A stretch of DNA of 64,000 nt. Origin: Paenibacillus_G elgii_A (lineage in GTDB: Bacteria; Bacillota; Bacilli; Paenibacillales; NBRC-103111). The DNA is taken from the NCBI GenBank assembly GCA_042219835.1, contig JBHJMN010000025.1:22400-86399 (forward strand), given 5' to 3'. A program made the position numbers and the translations under genes. The notes beneath the pieces are model-generated. The model had not been told where the DNA came from and did no database searches. It saw nothing but the letters and a program-made list of their open reading frames with translations. Positions 53,594 through 62,223 of the stretch are shown in pieces (positions within the stretch are counted from its first letter, which is position 1; the number at the start of each line of letters is the position of its first letter).

Positions 53594-54160
53594 CTACTCA
53601 CTGACACCTTCCGGTTCGAGCAGAAGCAGCAGTTCCCGAATAGCCGGAGCAAGCTTATCGTTACCGTTCATTATCGCGGTGTAGATAGGAATTGCGTCCT
53701 TAAGCAGCAAATAACTGAAGTAATAATAGCTGAAAAATGCCTCTTTCTCATAACCCGGCGGCTCCTCATCCTCCCACAGCAGTTCATCTTCGTCCTCGTC
53801 CTCTGGCCATAAGTACTTTTCATCCAGGAGCTCGTTCATTGTTCCAACCGTATCTTGCGAATCCATATGATCCAGGGTTATAGCAGAAGCTACAGCCAAG
53901 TACAACTGAACTTCCTTCGAAGAGACCTTATCCGGTTTCTGTTTGGCAAGTTCCTGCAGGAGAATAAGCAGAGCCCATGGCGTCGCCTGCCACAAGGTGC
54001 TTTGGTGCTCGATCAGATTGGCGATTTCCTCATATTGCCCCGCCTCCATGAGCCGCGGAATGTCCGTCCCTCTTCCATAGGCGGTAGTCAGCCGCTGCCA
54101 TGGAACACGGTTTGTCGTTTGGGCCAAAAGGTTCATCTCCATCTCCTCCTTAAAAGTCAT
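53594..54160 (-). CDS. Hypothetical immunity-like protein
   Basis: A 188-residue acidic protein. The N-terminal VPWQRLTTAYGRGTDIPRLM resembles the start of the protein at 47,039 (LTGPYGSADNVPALL) and of immunity proteins seen beside polymorphic toxins. An acidic loop (WPEDEDEDELLWEDEEPPG) follows in the second half. GGAGGAGA precedes the ATG. No named family is assigned. Confidence 0.6.
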   Translation of the reverse strand: MTFKEEMEMNLLAQTTNRVPWQRLTTAYGRGTDIPRLMEAGQYEEIANLIEHQSTLWQATPWALLILLQELAKQKPDKVSSKEVQLYLAVASAITLDHMDSQDTVGTMNELLDEKYLWPEDEDEDELLWEDEEPPGYEKEAFFSYYYFSYLLLKDAIPIYTAIMNGNDKLAPAIRELLLLLEPEGVSE

Positions 54161-54238
54161 ATTGTACCAAAAAAAAGCCGCATTTAGCGACTTCTTATAG
54201 GATGCAATCGGCCGCTTTAAGCAGAAGCATCCGGCGAT

Positions 54239-54661
54239 CTATAACCGTTCCGACAAAATACGAACGACTTGTTCCAAATGTTCAATCCAGTCCGGATCTC
54301 CATCCCACAGTTCATAGAGCTCGCGTTCTCCGCCTTTATTATCCAGTACCTGCTGAACCAATTGCCTCAACTCGAGCAAATCTTCTGTTTCCCAGACGAT
54401 CTCCTTCAGACCGCTCAATTCCTCGTACTGCGTCTTGCCGTATTGGATATAGGCGTATACAATTTCAGCGAGAGCAACGGCTGTATTATCGTAAAGGAAA
54501 TCTTCCTCCTCGGGATCCTCCGAGAGAAATCCCAACTCTCTGTAATGAGTTAGAAGATCCTTCAACTTGACGGACTTGCGGTCCTTTGCATATTCGATTA
54601 ACGCATCAAGAACATCAAGCCCTTCGTCGCTTTCCAGCGATGCCTTTCCCCATGATCCCAT
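54239..54661 (-). CDS. DUF4259 domain protein
   Basis: A 140-residue protein beginning MGSWGKASLESDEGLDVLDA, the typical opening of DUF4259 (MGAWGxGxxxxDxAxD). The rest is helical and acidic. Its function is unknown; family members frequently occur among immunity genes. AAGGCGGGG lies upstream of the ATG. It precedes the gene at 53,594-54,160 in the same direction, with a 78-base gap. Confidence 0.8.
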   Translation of the reverse strand: MGSWGKASLESDEGLDVLDALIEYAKDRKSVKLKDLLTHYRELGFLSEDPEEEDFLYDNTAVALAEIVYAYIQYGKTQYEELSGLKEIVWETEDLLELRQLVQQVLDNKGGERELYELWDGDPDWIEHLEQVVRILSERL

Positions 54662-54691
54662 CGTAACCCCGCCTTCCTTTTTGTGCTTCTC

Positions 54692-54934
54692 CTATTCTAA
54701 CACAAGTTGGATTTTTCCAGTCAATACTAACCGAACGACGAAGGACTGTCCGTTTTCTTTATAGCCATCCAAACGTTCGAGTTTTCCGTAAGCTCTGTCC
54801 ATGACCATAATGTAGTCCGTATGAGACAAGCTTTCGCTCATCGGCCCGTCATGCTTAGAGCCAATGCTCTCGATTGCCTTCAGTGGCTGAAGACGCATTT
54901 TCACCACCATCCGGGTCGATAATATCAGGATCAA
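54692..54934 (-). pseudogene. Transposase fragment, IS4-like
   Basis: A short open stretch with SLSHTDYIMVMDRAYGKLER and GYKENGQSFVVRL, resembling the second catalytic Asp region (DRAY) of IS4-type DDE transposases. The rest of the transposase is absent. Upstream on the same strand (about 54,863-54,965) a different frame ends DPDIIDPDGGENASSATEG, another gene remnant. Confidence 0.55.
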
Positions 54935-55030
54935 AGAAGCCTTCCTCCAAGCCGGGAGAACATGGCCGCTTTTGGGGGGGGGGTAACCCCGTACAAAAGA
55001 ACTGTTCTTCCACTATCCCCAATGAATCAG

Positions 55031-55363
55031 CTAGGAACTATACCGGCGTCCGTTCATATAAAAATTGTCCTCGCGGCCAACACGGAAGGAAATCTCCAGA
55101 TCGGGTATACCGAGCGACCGGACATGCCTATCAATCGCCTCGGCCATCTTATCGCGCACTTCGTCCCCTCGCTCAAACCACCATACGTCGATGAAAGGGT
55201 ACGAATCGGTATATTTCCCGTCGAATATAGCGGTGACGTGCAGGCACTCCAAGGTGAAATTATCCGTTCCGCATTGGCATATTGCGGCCATCTCCTCTAC
55301 GAGCGGTATACTAATTGCACGTATGCCCTCGGCTGGAATTCCTCTAAAAATTAATTGCGGCAT
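55031..55363 (-). CDS. DUF1904 family protein
   Basis: A 110-residue protein matching DUF1904, a small fold related to tautomerases. MPQLIFRGIPAEGIRAIS at the start, CGTDNFTLECLHVTAIFDG in the middle and VWWFERGDEVRDKMAEAI late are typical. Its function is unknown. AGGAGG lies eight bases before the ATG, so it is a convincing gene in an otherwise decayed region. Confidence 0.85.
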   Translation of the reverse strand: MPQLIFRGIPAEGIRAISIPLVEEMAAICQCGTDNFTLECLHVTAIFDGKYTDSYPFIDVWWFERGDEVRDKMAEAIDRHVRSLGIPDLEISFRVGREDNFYMNGRRYSS

Positions 55364-55807
55364 CTAATATCCTCCTGTCGATATGTATTTAGCCCTTGTC
55401 ATTTTCTTATTGTAAATGTACAAGTCTGTTTGTTGCAAACGGAGAATAAATGAACGTGGTTCTTAACTTCTGAGTATCTTCTTTGAAGTTCGGAGTTTGA
55501 AGGTGATTGTAATTCTAATTGAAACTCACTTAAAAACTATTGGTAAAACATGACCATTTATGTACGGTTTTAATATTCTGTCAACAAGGGATTCCTTGTT
55601 GGTGATCGGGCAGAAATGAGTAGAGTTAGAAGCGATACGACAGAATAATTGAAAAATCCCCTCTCATCGTATGTTCCCGACCTATGCATTGTTGATATCT
55701 ATTAGAGAAGACATGCTGTTATATTTTTCAATAGAAACTGACAAAAAAGTATCCCAACATTATAATTGGTTTATATATCCTATAGCGGCACTGACCAGGA
55801 GGACGGC
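55364..55807 (+). other. Gene-free control region of the LytTR/ABC operon
   Basis: A 444-base stretch. CAACAAGG and CCTTGTTG (55,582-55,601) form a perfect palindrome around GATT, a possible operator or the LytTR binding site. The promoter at 55,738-55,766 follows. Confidence 0.45.
55738..55766 (+). promoter_or_regulatory. Promoter of the LytTR/ABC operon
   Basis: CTGACA (55,738-55,743) and TATAAT (55,761-55,766) are exactly 17 bases apart, 42 bases before the ATG. It is one of the strongest sigma-A-like promoters in the window. Confidence 0.75.
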
Positions 55808-56743
55808 ATGAAATTTCAACCAGTGTATGATGATGGGGAATTAGTTCTACCGAAGATCGAATTAAAAATGACATCGCACCAATCGATTGGCATTATAACG
55901 GATTTGAAGCGAAAGCAGCTTTTAATCAATCAATTAGTGAATCATTCCCAATATTATTTATTTCGAGCTCAACAAGGCGAGTATATGCGTTTGACGGTGG
56001 AAGAGCTAATCACTTTTCTAATCAAAGTAACGGAGAGGAATGAGCGTGTCGCTTTGTTAATGGATTATTTTGCTTTAAAAGAAGAACGGAAGGTAAAAAT
56101 CAAGGATCTAAGCTCATCGAAAAGGATGTATGTGACATTGCTGCGTGTCTTTTTTGCGCATCAGCCTACACTTGTACTGGAAGAACCCTATTTTTACTTG
56201 GAAGAACAAGATCGTCGTCATTTTAAACGGATTTTAGATGATCTTTCGAAAGAAAAGCAGATTTTAATTTTAACTTCGAATTTGGAGGATGCCATTATTT
56301 CCTGTGATGCCATTTATCGATTGAACGAGTCCGGGTTTCATCCATTGGATATTCGGGACTCAGAAGAGGATAAGCAGGAAGTGCAGGAACAAGATCGGGC
56401 CAATATAACCTTGCAGAAAATTTATACGAAAAGAAATGACAAGGTGATTTTATTTAATCCGCCTGAAATCGATTTTATAGAAAGTATAGATGGTTCGATC
56501 GTTGTTCATGCGGATGGGGAAAATTATGACTGTGCTTTGACGCTAACCGAGCTCGAGCAGAGATTGTTAAATTTCGGGTTTTTTAGGTGTCATCGATCCT
56601 ACATCGTTAATCTGCAAAAAGTAAGAGAGATTATTACATGGACGAAGAATAGCTACAGCTTGCGATTAAATATAGGTAAAGATGCCGTGGTTCCGTTATC
56701 TCGTTCAAAATTGCATGAATTAAAAGCACTTCTTAACATTTAA
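55808..56743 (+). CDS. LytTR transcriptional regulator with degenerate ABC-ATPase domain
   Basis: A 311-residue protein. The first 190 residues resemble an ABC ATPase that lost its Walker A; the remnants are DLSSSKRMYVTLLRVFF (signature region) and PTLVLEEPYFYLEEQD (Walker B region). The C-terminal LytTR DNA-binding domain (about 210-310) has NPPEIDFIESIDGSIVV and FFRCHRSYIVNLQKVREI. Such hybrids regulate neighbouring ABC exporters. AGGAGG precedes ATG 55808. The ABC ATPase and permease genes follow. Confidence 0.82.
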   Translation: MKFQPVYDDGELVLPKIELKMTSHQSIGIITDLKRKQLLINQLVNHSQYYLFRAQQGEYMRLTVEELITFLIKVTERNERVALLMDYFALKEERKVKIKDLSSSKRMYVTLLRVFFAHQPTLVLEEPYFYLEEQDRRHFKRILDDLSKEKQILILTSNLEDAIISCDAIYRLNESGFHPLDIRDSEEDKQEVQEQDRANITLQKIYTKRNDKVILFNPPEIDFIESIDGSIVVHADGENYDCALTLTELEQRLLNFGFFRCHRSYIVNLQKVREIITWTKNSYSLRLNIGKDAVVPLSRSKLHELKALLNI

Positions 56744-56881
56744 TTTCCGGGGTAATATCGAACCAATCAAGCATTCAATGGTACCATTCAGGCGATAACA
56801 GCTACATTTCGGCGGGTTTTGATGGCTGGGTGCATGCATTCTTTATATATTTAAGCCATCAACTCTAAGGAAGTGGCGTTA

Positions 56882-57727
56882 ATGGATGTTATCCAAGTAG
56901 AACATATTCGAAAGAGATTTGGAAATAAGGATGCGTTAGCAGACGTGTCTTTTTCAATTCCGAAAGGGGAAATTTTTGGTTTCCTAGGTCCGAGTGGTTC
57001 GGGAAAAACAACATTAATCAAGATTTTAACTGCGCAGTTAAATCCGACAAGTGGACAGGCAAGTGTATTTAATCAGCCAGCGGAGATGATGCATCAGTCT
57101 GCACAGAAGATGCGCTTTGGCATTTTGACGGATAACAGTGGTCTATATGAGAGATTAACGATTGAGGAAAATCTAGCGTTGTATCGCCAATTATATGATC
57201 TTCCCAGATCTTCGATCGATAAGGTGCTGCAGTTTGTAAACTTAAGCGGAGAGCGCAAAAAGAAAGTCAATCGCTTATCGAAAGGGATGCGTCAGCGTGT
57301 CATGTTGGCATGCGCGATTATCCATGAGCCAGAATTATTATTTTTAGATGAACCTACTTCGGCTTTAGACCCGGTAAACTCAGCACATATTTATAAAGGC
57401 TTACGCTACTTAAATGAGAAAGGGACAACGATTTTTTTAACTACGCATGATATGGCTGAGGCCGAATTGATATGTAACCGTGTAGCGATTTTGTATCAAG
57501 GACAAATCCAAACCATCGGCTCGCCAAAGGAACTTAAAAAACAGCATCGAGAAAACGTAGTTTGTGTTGACTTAATCAATGGGGAAGCATACGAGCTCCC
57601 GATCGATGAGGGAACAGCTGATCAAATAGCCGATTGGATGAAACGAGGGTTAATTGATCGATTAGAAACGAAAGAGCCAAGTCTAGGTGATATCTTTATT
57701 AAAATGACAGGAAGTGAGTTACTATGA
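56882..57727 (+). CDS. ABC transporter ATP-binding protein
   Basis: A 281-residue ATPase of an ABC-2 type exporter. Walker A is GPSGSGKTTLIK (about 37-48), the signature LSKGMRQR (about 137) and Walker B LLFLDEPTSALDP (about 156-168), followed by the H-loop TTHDMAEAE. The C-terminal extension is typical of drug or bacteriocin-immunity exporters. ATG 56882 is preferred, with AAGGAA upstream; a GTG nine bases earlier is in frame. It overlaps the permease start (ATGA). Confidence 0.93.
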   Translation: MDVIQVEHIRKRFGNKDALADVSFSIPKGEIFGFLGPSGSGKTTLIKILTAQLNPTSGQASVFNQPAEMMHQSAQKMRFGILTDNSGLYERLTIEENLALYRQLYDLPRSSIDKVLQFVNLSGERKKKVNRLSKGMRQRVMLACAIIHEPELLFLDEPTSALDPVNSAHIYKGLRYLNEKGTTIFLTTHDMAEAELICNRVAILYQGQIQTIGSPKELKKQHRENVVCVDLINGEAYELPIDEGTADQIADWMKRGLIDRLETKEPSLGDIFIKMTGSELL

Positions 57728-58431
57728 GTATCTCATTCAAACGTGCTCGAGCGATATTTGTGAAGGATTACAAAGAGTTTTCACGCAATTATGCGATCTC
57801 TATTCTGTTGATTTTTCCAATACTCATAGCCTTCCTTTATACAGGCCAAGGCATATCTTCGATTGGAGTTTTTGGTTTTGTTCTAAATTTTTCGTTTGCG
57901 ATGTTAACGAGCTTTGTACAAGCATGCTTGATTGCGGAAGAAAAGGAACGTAACACTTTACGATCATTAATGATGACTCCGGCCACGTCCATGGATGTTT
58001 TAATTGGTAAAAGCGCTCTAGTCTTTGTCATGTCTGCTGTTGTTCTGGCTATTGTTACATATATATTTGGCTATGAGCCAGTTAGTATATGGGCGTTTGT
58101 AGCAATCATTCTTTCGATTATTCTATACACAGCCATCGGGACGATATGTGGTTTATTCTCCAAGACGTTGCTCGAAGCATCATTATCTGTGTTTCCCGTG
58201 CTGATCGTATTTACTGCGGCACCATTTGGATTGTTACTAGTGAAAAATTTTCCGATTTTCAAAGTGCTGGAGTATCTACCAAGCATTCAACTTGTGCGTT
58301 TGCTAGATATACGCAATATAGGCTTTATGACGGGAGATTTATTAAAACCCCTCCTCATTATTTTGGCATGGACGGTTGTATTAACGATTGTGTCTGTCGT
58401 TTTGTATCAACGACGGTTAAAGGATAAGTAG
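57724..58431 (+). CDS. ABC transporter permease (ABC-2 type)
   Basis: A 235-residue membrane protein with six predicted helices, the partner of the ATPase encoded just upstream. The pattern CLIAEEKERNTLRSLMMTPA (about 75-94) is typical of ABC-2 permeases. It probably exports an antimicrobial, lipid or peptide. The ATGA overlap implies strict coupling with the ATPase. Confidence 0.9.
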   Translation: MSISFKRARAIFVKDYKEFSRNYAISILLIFPILIAFLYTGQGISSIGVFGFVLNFSFAMLTSFVQACLIAEEKERNTLRSLMMTPATSMDVLIGKSALVFVMSAVVLAIVTYIFGYEPVSIWAFVAIILSIILYTAIGTICGLFSKTLLEASLSVFPVLIVFTAAPFGLLLVKNFPIFKVLEYLPSIQLVRLLDIRNIGFMTGDLLKPLLIILAWTVVLTIVSVVLYQRRLKDK

Positions 58432-58486
58432 GAAAAAATTAACAAAAGGGCATCGCGTATTTCTAACGAGGAGGGATCGAATTCCG

Positions 58487-60769
58487 ATGAATTTAGCCGT
58501 CAAGTGGATGCGAGAATTCAAAGACCGCGATACCAAGCATAAGCTGAAAGGCTATCGGGTCAAAGCGGAGCTCATCAGGAAGCGGAATTTGGAAGCATGG
58601 GACGAAAAGCAACTGCAAGCGGAATCTCTCCGGCTGAAAAAGGAAGCAAAATCGGGTACGCCTTTGGACGAGCTGCTTGTCGATGCCTATGCGCTAGTTT
58701 GTGAGGCAGCGAAGAGAACGCTCGGATTACAGCCCTACGATGTCCAGATCATGGCTGCCATCGCTCTGCACGAGGGATTTTTGATCGAGCAGCATACCGG
58801 CGAAGGAAAAACGCTCTCTGCTGTTATGCCTGCTTATCTACATGCGCTGACCGGCGAAGGCGTTCATGTGCTGACTTTTAACGATTATTTGGCAAATCGA
58901 GATGCGGAGTGGATGGGCCCGATCTATCGTTTCCTCGGGTTAACGGTAAACTCGGTTCAAGCGGGCATGAGCATGTCCGAGAAACGGGAAGCGTACGCCG
59001 CGGATATAACCTATGTTACGGCCAAAGAGGCGGGATTCGATTATTTGCGCGACACGATCGCACTAAACGAAGCCGATACCGTGCATCGTCCTTTCCACTA
59101 CGTCATCGTCGACGAAGCGGATTCACTGCTTCTTGACGAAGCGCGGGTGCCGCTAGTCATCGCCGGCGAGCCGGGCTCTTCCGGCAACGACGGCATTCGT
59201 TTCGCAGAAGTGGCTAGGCAGCTCGAGCAAGATGAGCATTACGACTTCGATGAGTTCAAGCGGAACGTTTATTTGAATGAAGCGGGCTCAGCGAAAGCGG
59301 AATCGCTGCTGGGATGCGGCAATTTGTACGAGAGCCATAATGATCATTTGTTATCGTCGTTAAATTGCGCGCTGCATGCGGAATTGTTATTGAAAAAAGA
59401 CGTCGATTACATCGTCCGGGGCGGTATAATCGAGCTGATCGACGAATATACCGGCCGCGTGGCGGAGAACAGGCATTTGCCGGACGGGCTGCAAGCCGCG
59501 CTTGCGGCCAAAGAAGGGCTGCAGTCGAGAGCCGGCGGGAAAATTCTCGGGACGATCACCTTTCAACACTTCCTTAGCCTGTATCCGAAGATTTGCGGAA
59601 TGACGGCTACCGCGTACGCTTCCGCAATGGAATTCAAAGATATTTATGAGCTGCAGGTCATGCAAATTCCGCCGAACCGGCCAAACATACGGATTGACCA
59701 TCCGCACCGGATTTATACCCATAAAGAAGCCAAACTTAAGGCGCTTGTACAAGAAATCTCGTCCGTCCATGCGACGGGACGTCCGATTCTCATTGGTACG
59801 TCAAGCGTCGAGGAGTCTGACATGCTGGCGGAGGCGCTAGCGGTTGCCAACGTACCTTGCCATGTTCTGAATGCGAAAAACGATGCAGAAGAAGCCGAGC
59901 TCATCGCCAAAGCGGGAGAAATCGGCGCCGTGACGGTGTCTACGAATATGGCGGGACGCGGCGTCGACATTCGGCTCGGCGGCGGCAACCCCACGCAAGC
60001 AGAAGTTGTCGCCAAGCTGGGCGGGTTGTACGTGATTGGTACGCATATGCACCAAAGCGTGCGGATCGACAACCAACTTCGCGGGCGATCTGGCCGCCAA
60101 GGCGACCCGGGAGCTTCCATATTTTTCGTAAGCTTGGAAGACGAGCTGATGCTTAGGTTCGGCATCGATAAAGCAATACGCAATCTTAGGCAGGATGAAG
60201 CCCTCGGAGAGTCGGTGCTCCACAGCAAAATTGCGCATATTCAGCGCGTTATTATGGGCCAAAACTTCCATATCCGCCAGGAACTGAACCGTTATTCGGA
60301 TATGGTGGAAGAACAGCGGCGTATTCTATACGAGGAGCGGCTCGGAATTTTGAAAGGCGAGACGCCGATGAGCCCTTCGGAGCAGCGGGTACGGCTTTAT
60401 TATATCGACAAGTTCTGGGCTGACCATCTGGCATACGTTTCTTACATTCGCGAAAGCATCCATTTGACGAGCCTTACTAACCGCAATCCGATCGACGAAT
60501 TTCATGTGCAAATCATCCAAGCATACGAGCAAATTCCGGCTAAAATAAATAGAGAGTCGTCAAATATGCTCGTAAAGCTCGGAGGTTCGAATGATCCGGC
60601 GAAGTGGGAAAAGTTCGGGCTGAAGAGCCCTACTTCCACTTGGACTTATACGATCAACGATCAATACATGGAGTACTTGCAGAATCCCAGTTTATGGACC
60701 CCAGGGACGATAATCGCTTATTGGATGCGCAAGATGTTGAGGCCGGTATTCGGGTGGTCAAAATTTTGA
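58487..60769 (+). CDS. secA2: SecA2-like accessory preprotein translocase ATPase
   Basis: A 760-residue SecA homologue. Nucleotide-binding domain 1 has HTGEGKTLSAVMPA (Walker A, about 104-117) and VDEADSLLLDEAR (about 208-220); domain 2 has GTSSVEESDML, TNMAGRGVDIRLGGG and RGRSGRQGDPG. It lacks the zinc-binding C-terminal tail of housekeeping SecA and is shorter, as expected for SecA2, which drives export of selected proteins. AGGAGGG precedes the ATG. It lies 55 bases after the ABC permease, but no dedicated SecY2 or export substrate is visible. Confidence 0.9.
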   Translation: MNLAVKWMREFKDRDTKHKLKGYRVKAELIRKRNLEAWDEKQLQAESLRLKKEAKSGTPLDELLVDAYALVCEAAKRTLGLQPYDVQIMAAIALHEGFLIEQHTGEGKTLSAVMPAYLHALTGEGVHVLTFNDYLANRDAEWMGPIYRFLGLTVNSVQAGMSMSEKREAYAADITYVTAKEAGFDYLRDTIALNEADTVHRPFHYVIVDEADSLLLDEARVPLVIAGEPGSSGNDGIRFAEVARQLEQDEHYDFDEFKRNVYLNEAGSAKAESLLGCGNLYESHNDHLLSSLNCALHAELLLKKDVDYIVRGGIIELIDEYTGRVAENRHLPDGLQAALAAKEGLQSRAGGKILGTITFQHFLSLYPKICGMTATAYASAMEFKDIYELQVMQIPPNRPNIRIDHPHRIYTHKEAKLKALVQEISSVHATGRPILIGTSSVEESDMLAEALAVANVPCHVLNAKNDAEEAELIAKAGEIGAVTVSTNMAGRGVDIRLGGGNPTQAEVVAKLGGLYVIGTHMHQSVRIDNQLRGRSGRQGDPGASIFFVSLEDELMLRFGIDKAIRNLRQDEALGESVLHSKIAHIQRVIMGQNFHIRQELNRYSDMVEEQRRILYEERLGILKGETPMSPSEQRVRLYYIDKFWADHLAYVSYIRESIHLTSLTNRNPIDEFHVQIIQAYEQIPAKINRESSNMLVKLGGSNDPAKWEKFGLKSPTSTWTYTINDQYMEYLQNPSLWTPGTIIAYWMRKMLRPVFGWSKF

Positions 60770-60856
60770 TCGGGACGAATACGAGCGAACGCTCGATTCA
60801 TCCTGCGCTGAAAATGTTGAAGCGAAGCGTTGACTCCGTGTTGACTTCGGACAATA

Positions 60857-60902
60857 AAAAATACATCGCAAGGGCGTACAGGCCCCATGGCGATGTATTC
60901 AA
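60857..60902 (+). terminator. Hairpin after secA2
   Basis: AATACATCGC (60,860-60,869) and GCGATGTATT (60,890-60,899) form a perfect 10-base-pair stem, with an A run on the left. It could terminate on either strand, most clearly on the minus strand. The bases between secA2 and it carry a decayed frame of no known family. Confidence 0.5.
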
Positions 60903-60922
60903 AGATGAAGACTTTGAGTTAA

Positions 60923-61186
60923 TCTGTTTCCTATCGCTATCTGCAACGTCGGCTTGCCGAAAACCATCCGACGCTCGAAAGCCACAACACCACCAAAGGC
61001 CTATCTCCCTCAACCGTGAACATCCGGACTCGGACGCTTAAGCGGACGTTCGACAAGAAAGGTTCTCCGCTGGAGACCGTTGTCAGTCCACGCATCATTC
61101 TTCCTGCGGAGATCATAGAAATTCTTGCGACACAAGCGGCGATATGTTGTTCAGACCACGTGATCTTAGTGAAAGATCGCTACTAG
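60923..61186 (+). pseudogene. Tyrosine recombinase (integrase) N-terminal fragment
   Basis: An open 87-codon stretch after an in-frame stop. RRLAENHPTLESHNTTKGLS with PSTVNIRTRTLKRTF strongly resembles the SAM-like N-terminal domain of XerC/D-type phage integrases. The catalytic domain (R, H-x-x-R, Y) is absent, so it cannot act. A second frame after it (about 61,200-61,359) is also not a recognisable gene. Confidence 0.55.
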
Positions 61187-61307
61187 AACTATGTATTGAA
61201 GCGAAGGGCAAAGGCGTATTTAGAACTGATTTCCTCAATGATCTTAGAAGGCCTAGAGGGCTGGTTTTGTCCAGACGATTAAAACGCTTGCATAACTCGG
61301 ATGAATT

Positions 61308-61700
61308 TCAAGCAATCCGGCCGGGGTATGAATTCGACTGCCGGGTTTCCTGTGCTTGATCAGGTTGCTTAAAATCAATATAGGTATTGTTAGATGTATC
61401 GAGCGCATATGCGTCCAGCGTCTCACAAACCAATTGGAGGGTATCCATCACAGTTCCTCCGCCCCTGATATACAGCATAATGGAGTCCACAATCTCCTCG
61501 TCTCCAGTGTTAAACTCGATCGAGAAACCTTCGTCATTCAAGATACCCCACGCTTCATCCCGATAATCCAAATTAGGAATACATTGCGTCAATTTTTCGA
61601 TGATTTCGTCCCGTTTGCCGAGAGGCGCAATATCTGGTTGATTCTCCTCTGGTGAGTCGAAATCATATTTCTCCTTCATGATGAGAACATCCCAGCTCAT
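61308..61700 (-). CDS. Hypothetical immunity-like protein
   Basis: A 130-residue acidic protein (MSWDVLIMKEKYDFDSPEEN; EGFSIEFNTGDEEIVDSIML near the middle). It resembles short proteins often found among immunity clusters, but no named family is assigned. GGGAG lies upstream of the ATG. Its last residues may have changed by fusion with the neighbouring debris. Confidence 0.6.
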   Translation of the reverse strand: MSWDVLIMKEKYDFDSPEENQPDIAPLGKRDEIIEKLTQCIPNLDYRDEAWGILNDEGFSIEFNTGDEEIVDSIMLYIRGGGTVMDTLQLVCETLDAYALDTSNNTYIDFKQPDQAQETRQSNSYPGRIA

Positions 61701-61805
61701 TAGCGTTCACTCCCGCTTTTCCAATTTTATTCAGTGTATCACTGGTTTCCTCCGGCTGTAAAGCCGATTTGAGGACAAGAGTATTGAGGAAGAGGGACCG
61801 CATAA

Positions 61806-62045
61806 ATGACCAGAATAGCATTAATGGATCGCAAAGCTGCAGCGGGTGAGGTGTCAGAACGTTTAGTTTTCACATACGATACAGACACCTGGCAATTAGC
61901 GCTATACAATTTACGGAAGCGTCCTCGACCAGCTGTAATGGCGGCCCGGAGCTGGGCAGCCGAAGCGATCAAGCGTGCAGTGGATCTCGGAATCGTAAAA
62001 GGGTTCGAAGATTTGGCAGCGAACCTTTCGAAAAGGGGATCATGA
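61806..62045 (+). pseudogene. S-layer homology (SLH) domain fragment
   Basis: A 79-codon frame in which RSWAAEAIKRAVDLGIVKGF (about residues 48-67) is a typical SLH repeat half. SLH domains attach secreted proteins to the cell wall and usually come in threes; here only part of one remains, without a signal peptide. It is a relic of a larger surface-protein gene. Confidence 0.55.
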
Positions 62046-62223
62046 CCGGAAATAAGATCATCTGGGTCCGTTTGGAATGTCTGTTTCTTTCTAACAGTAT
62101 CGATTTATTAAGATACGGTGTCATCCGTGGTGATTTTCTACAGTATTCTGTTTTATACTGGAAGATAAGTCATATCGGACTGCGGAAGTTTTTCGGTATT
62201 AGGCAAGAACGTTGGCAATTATG

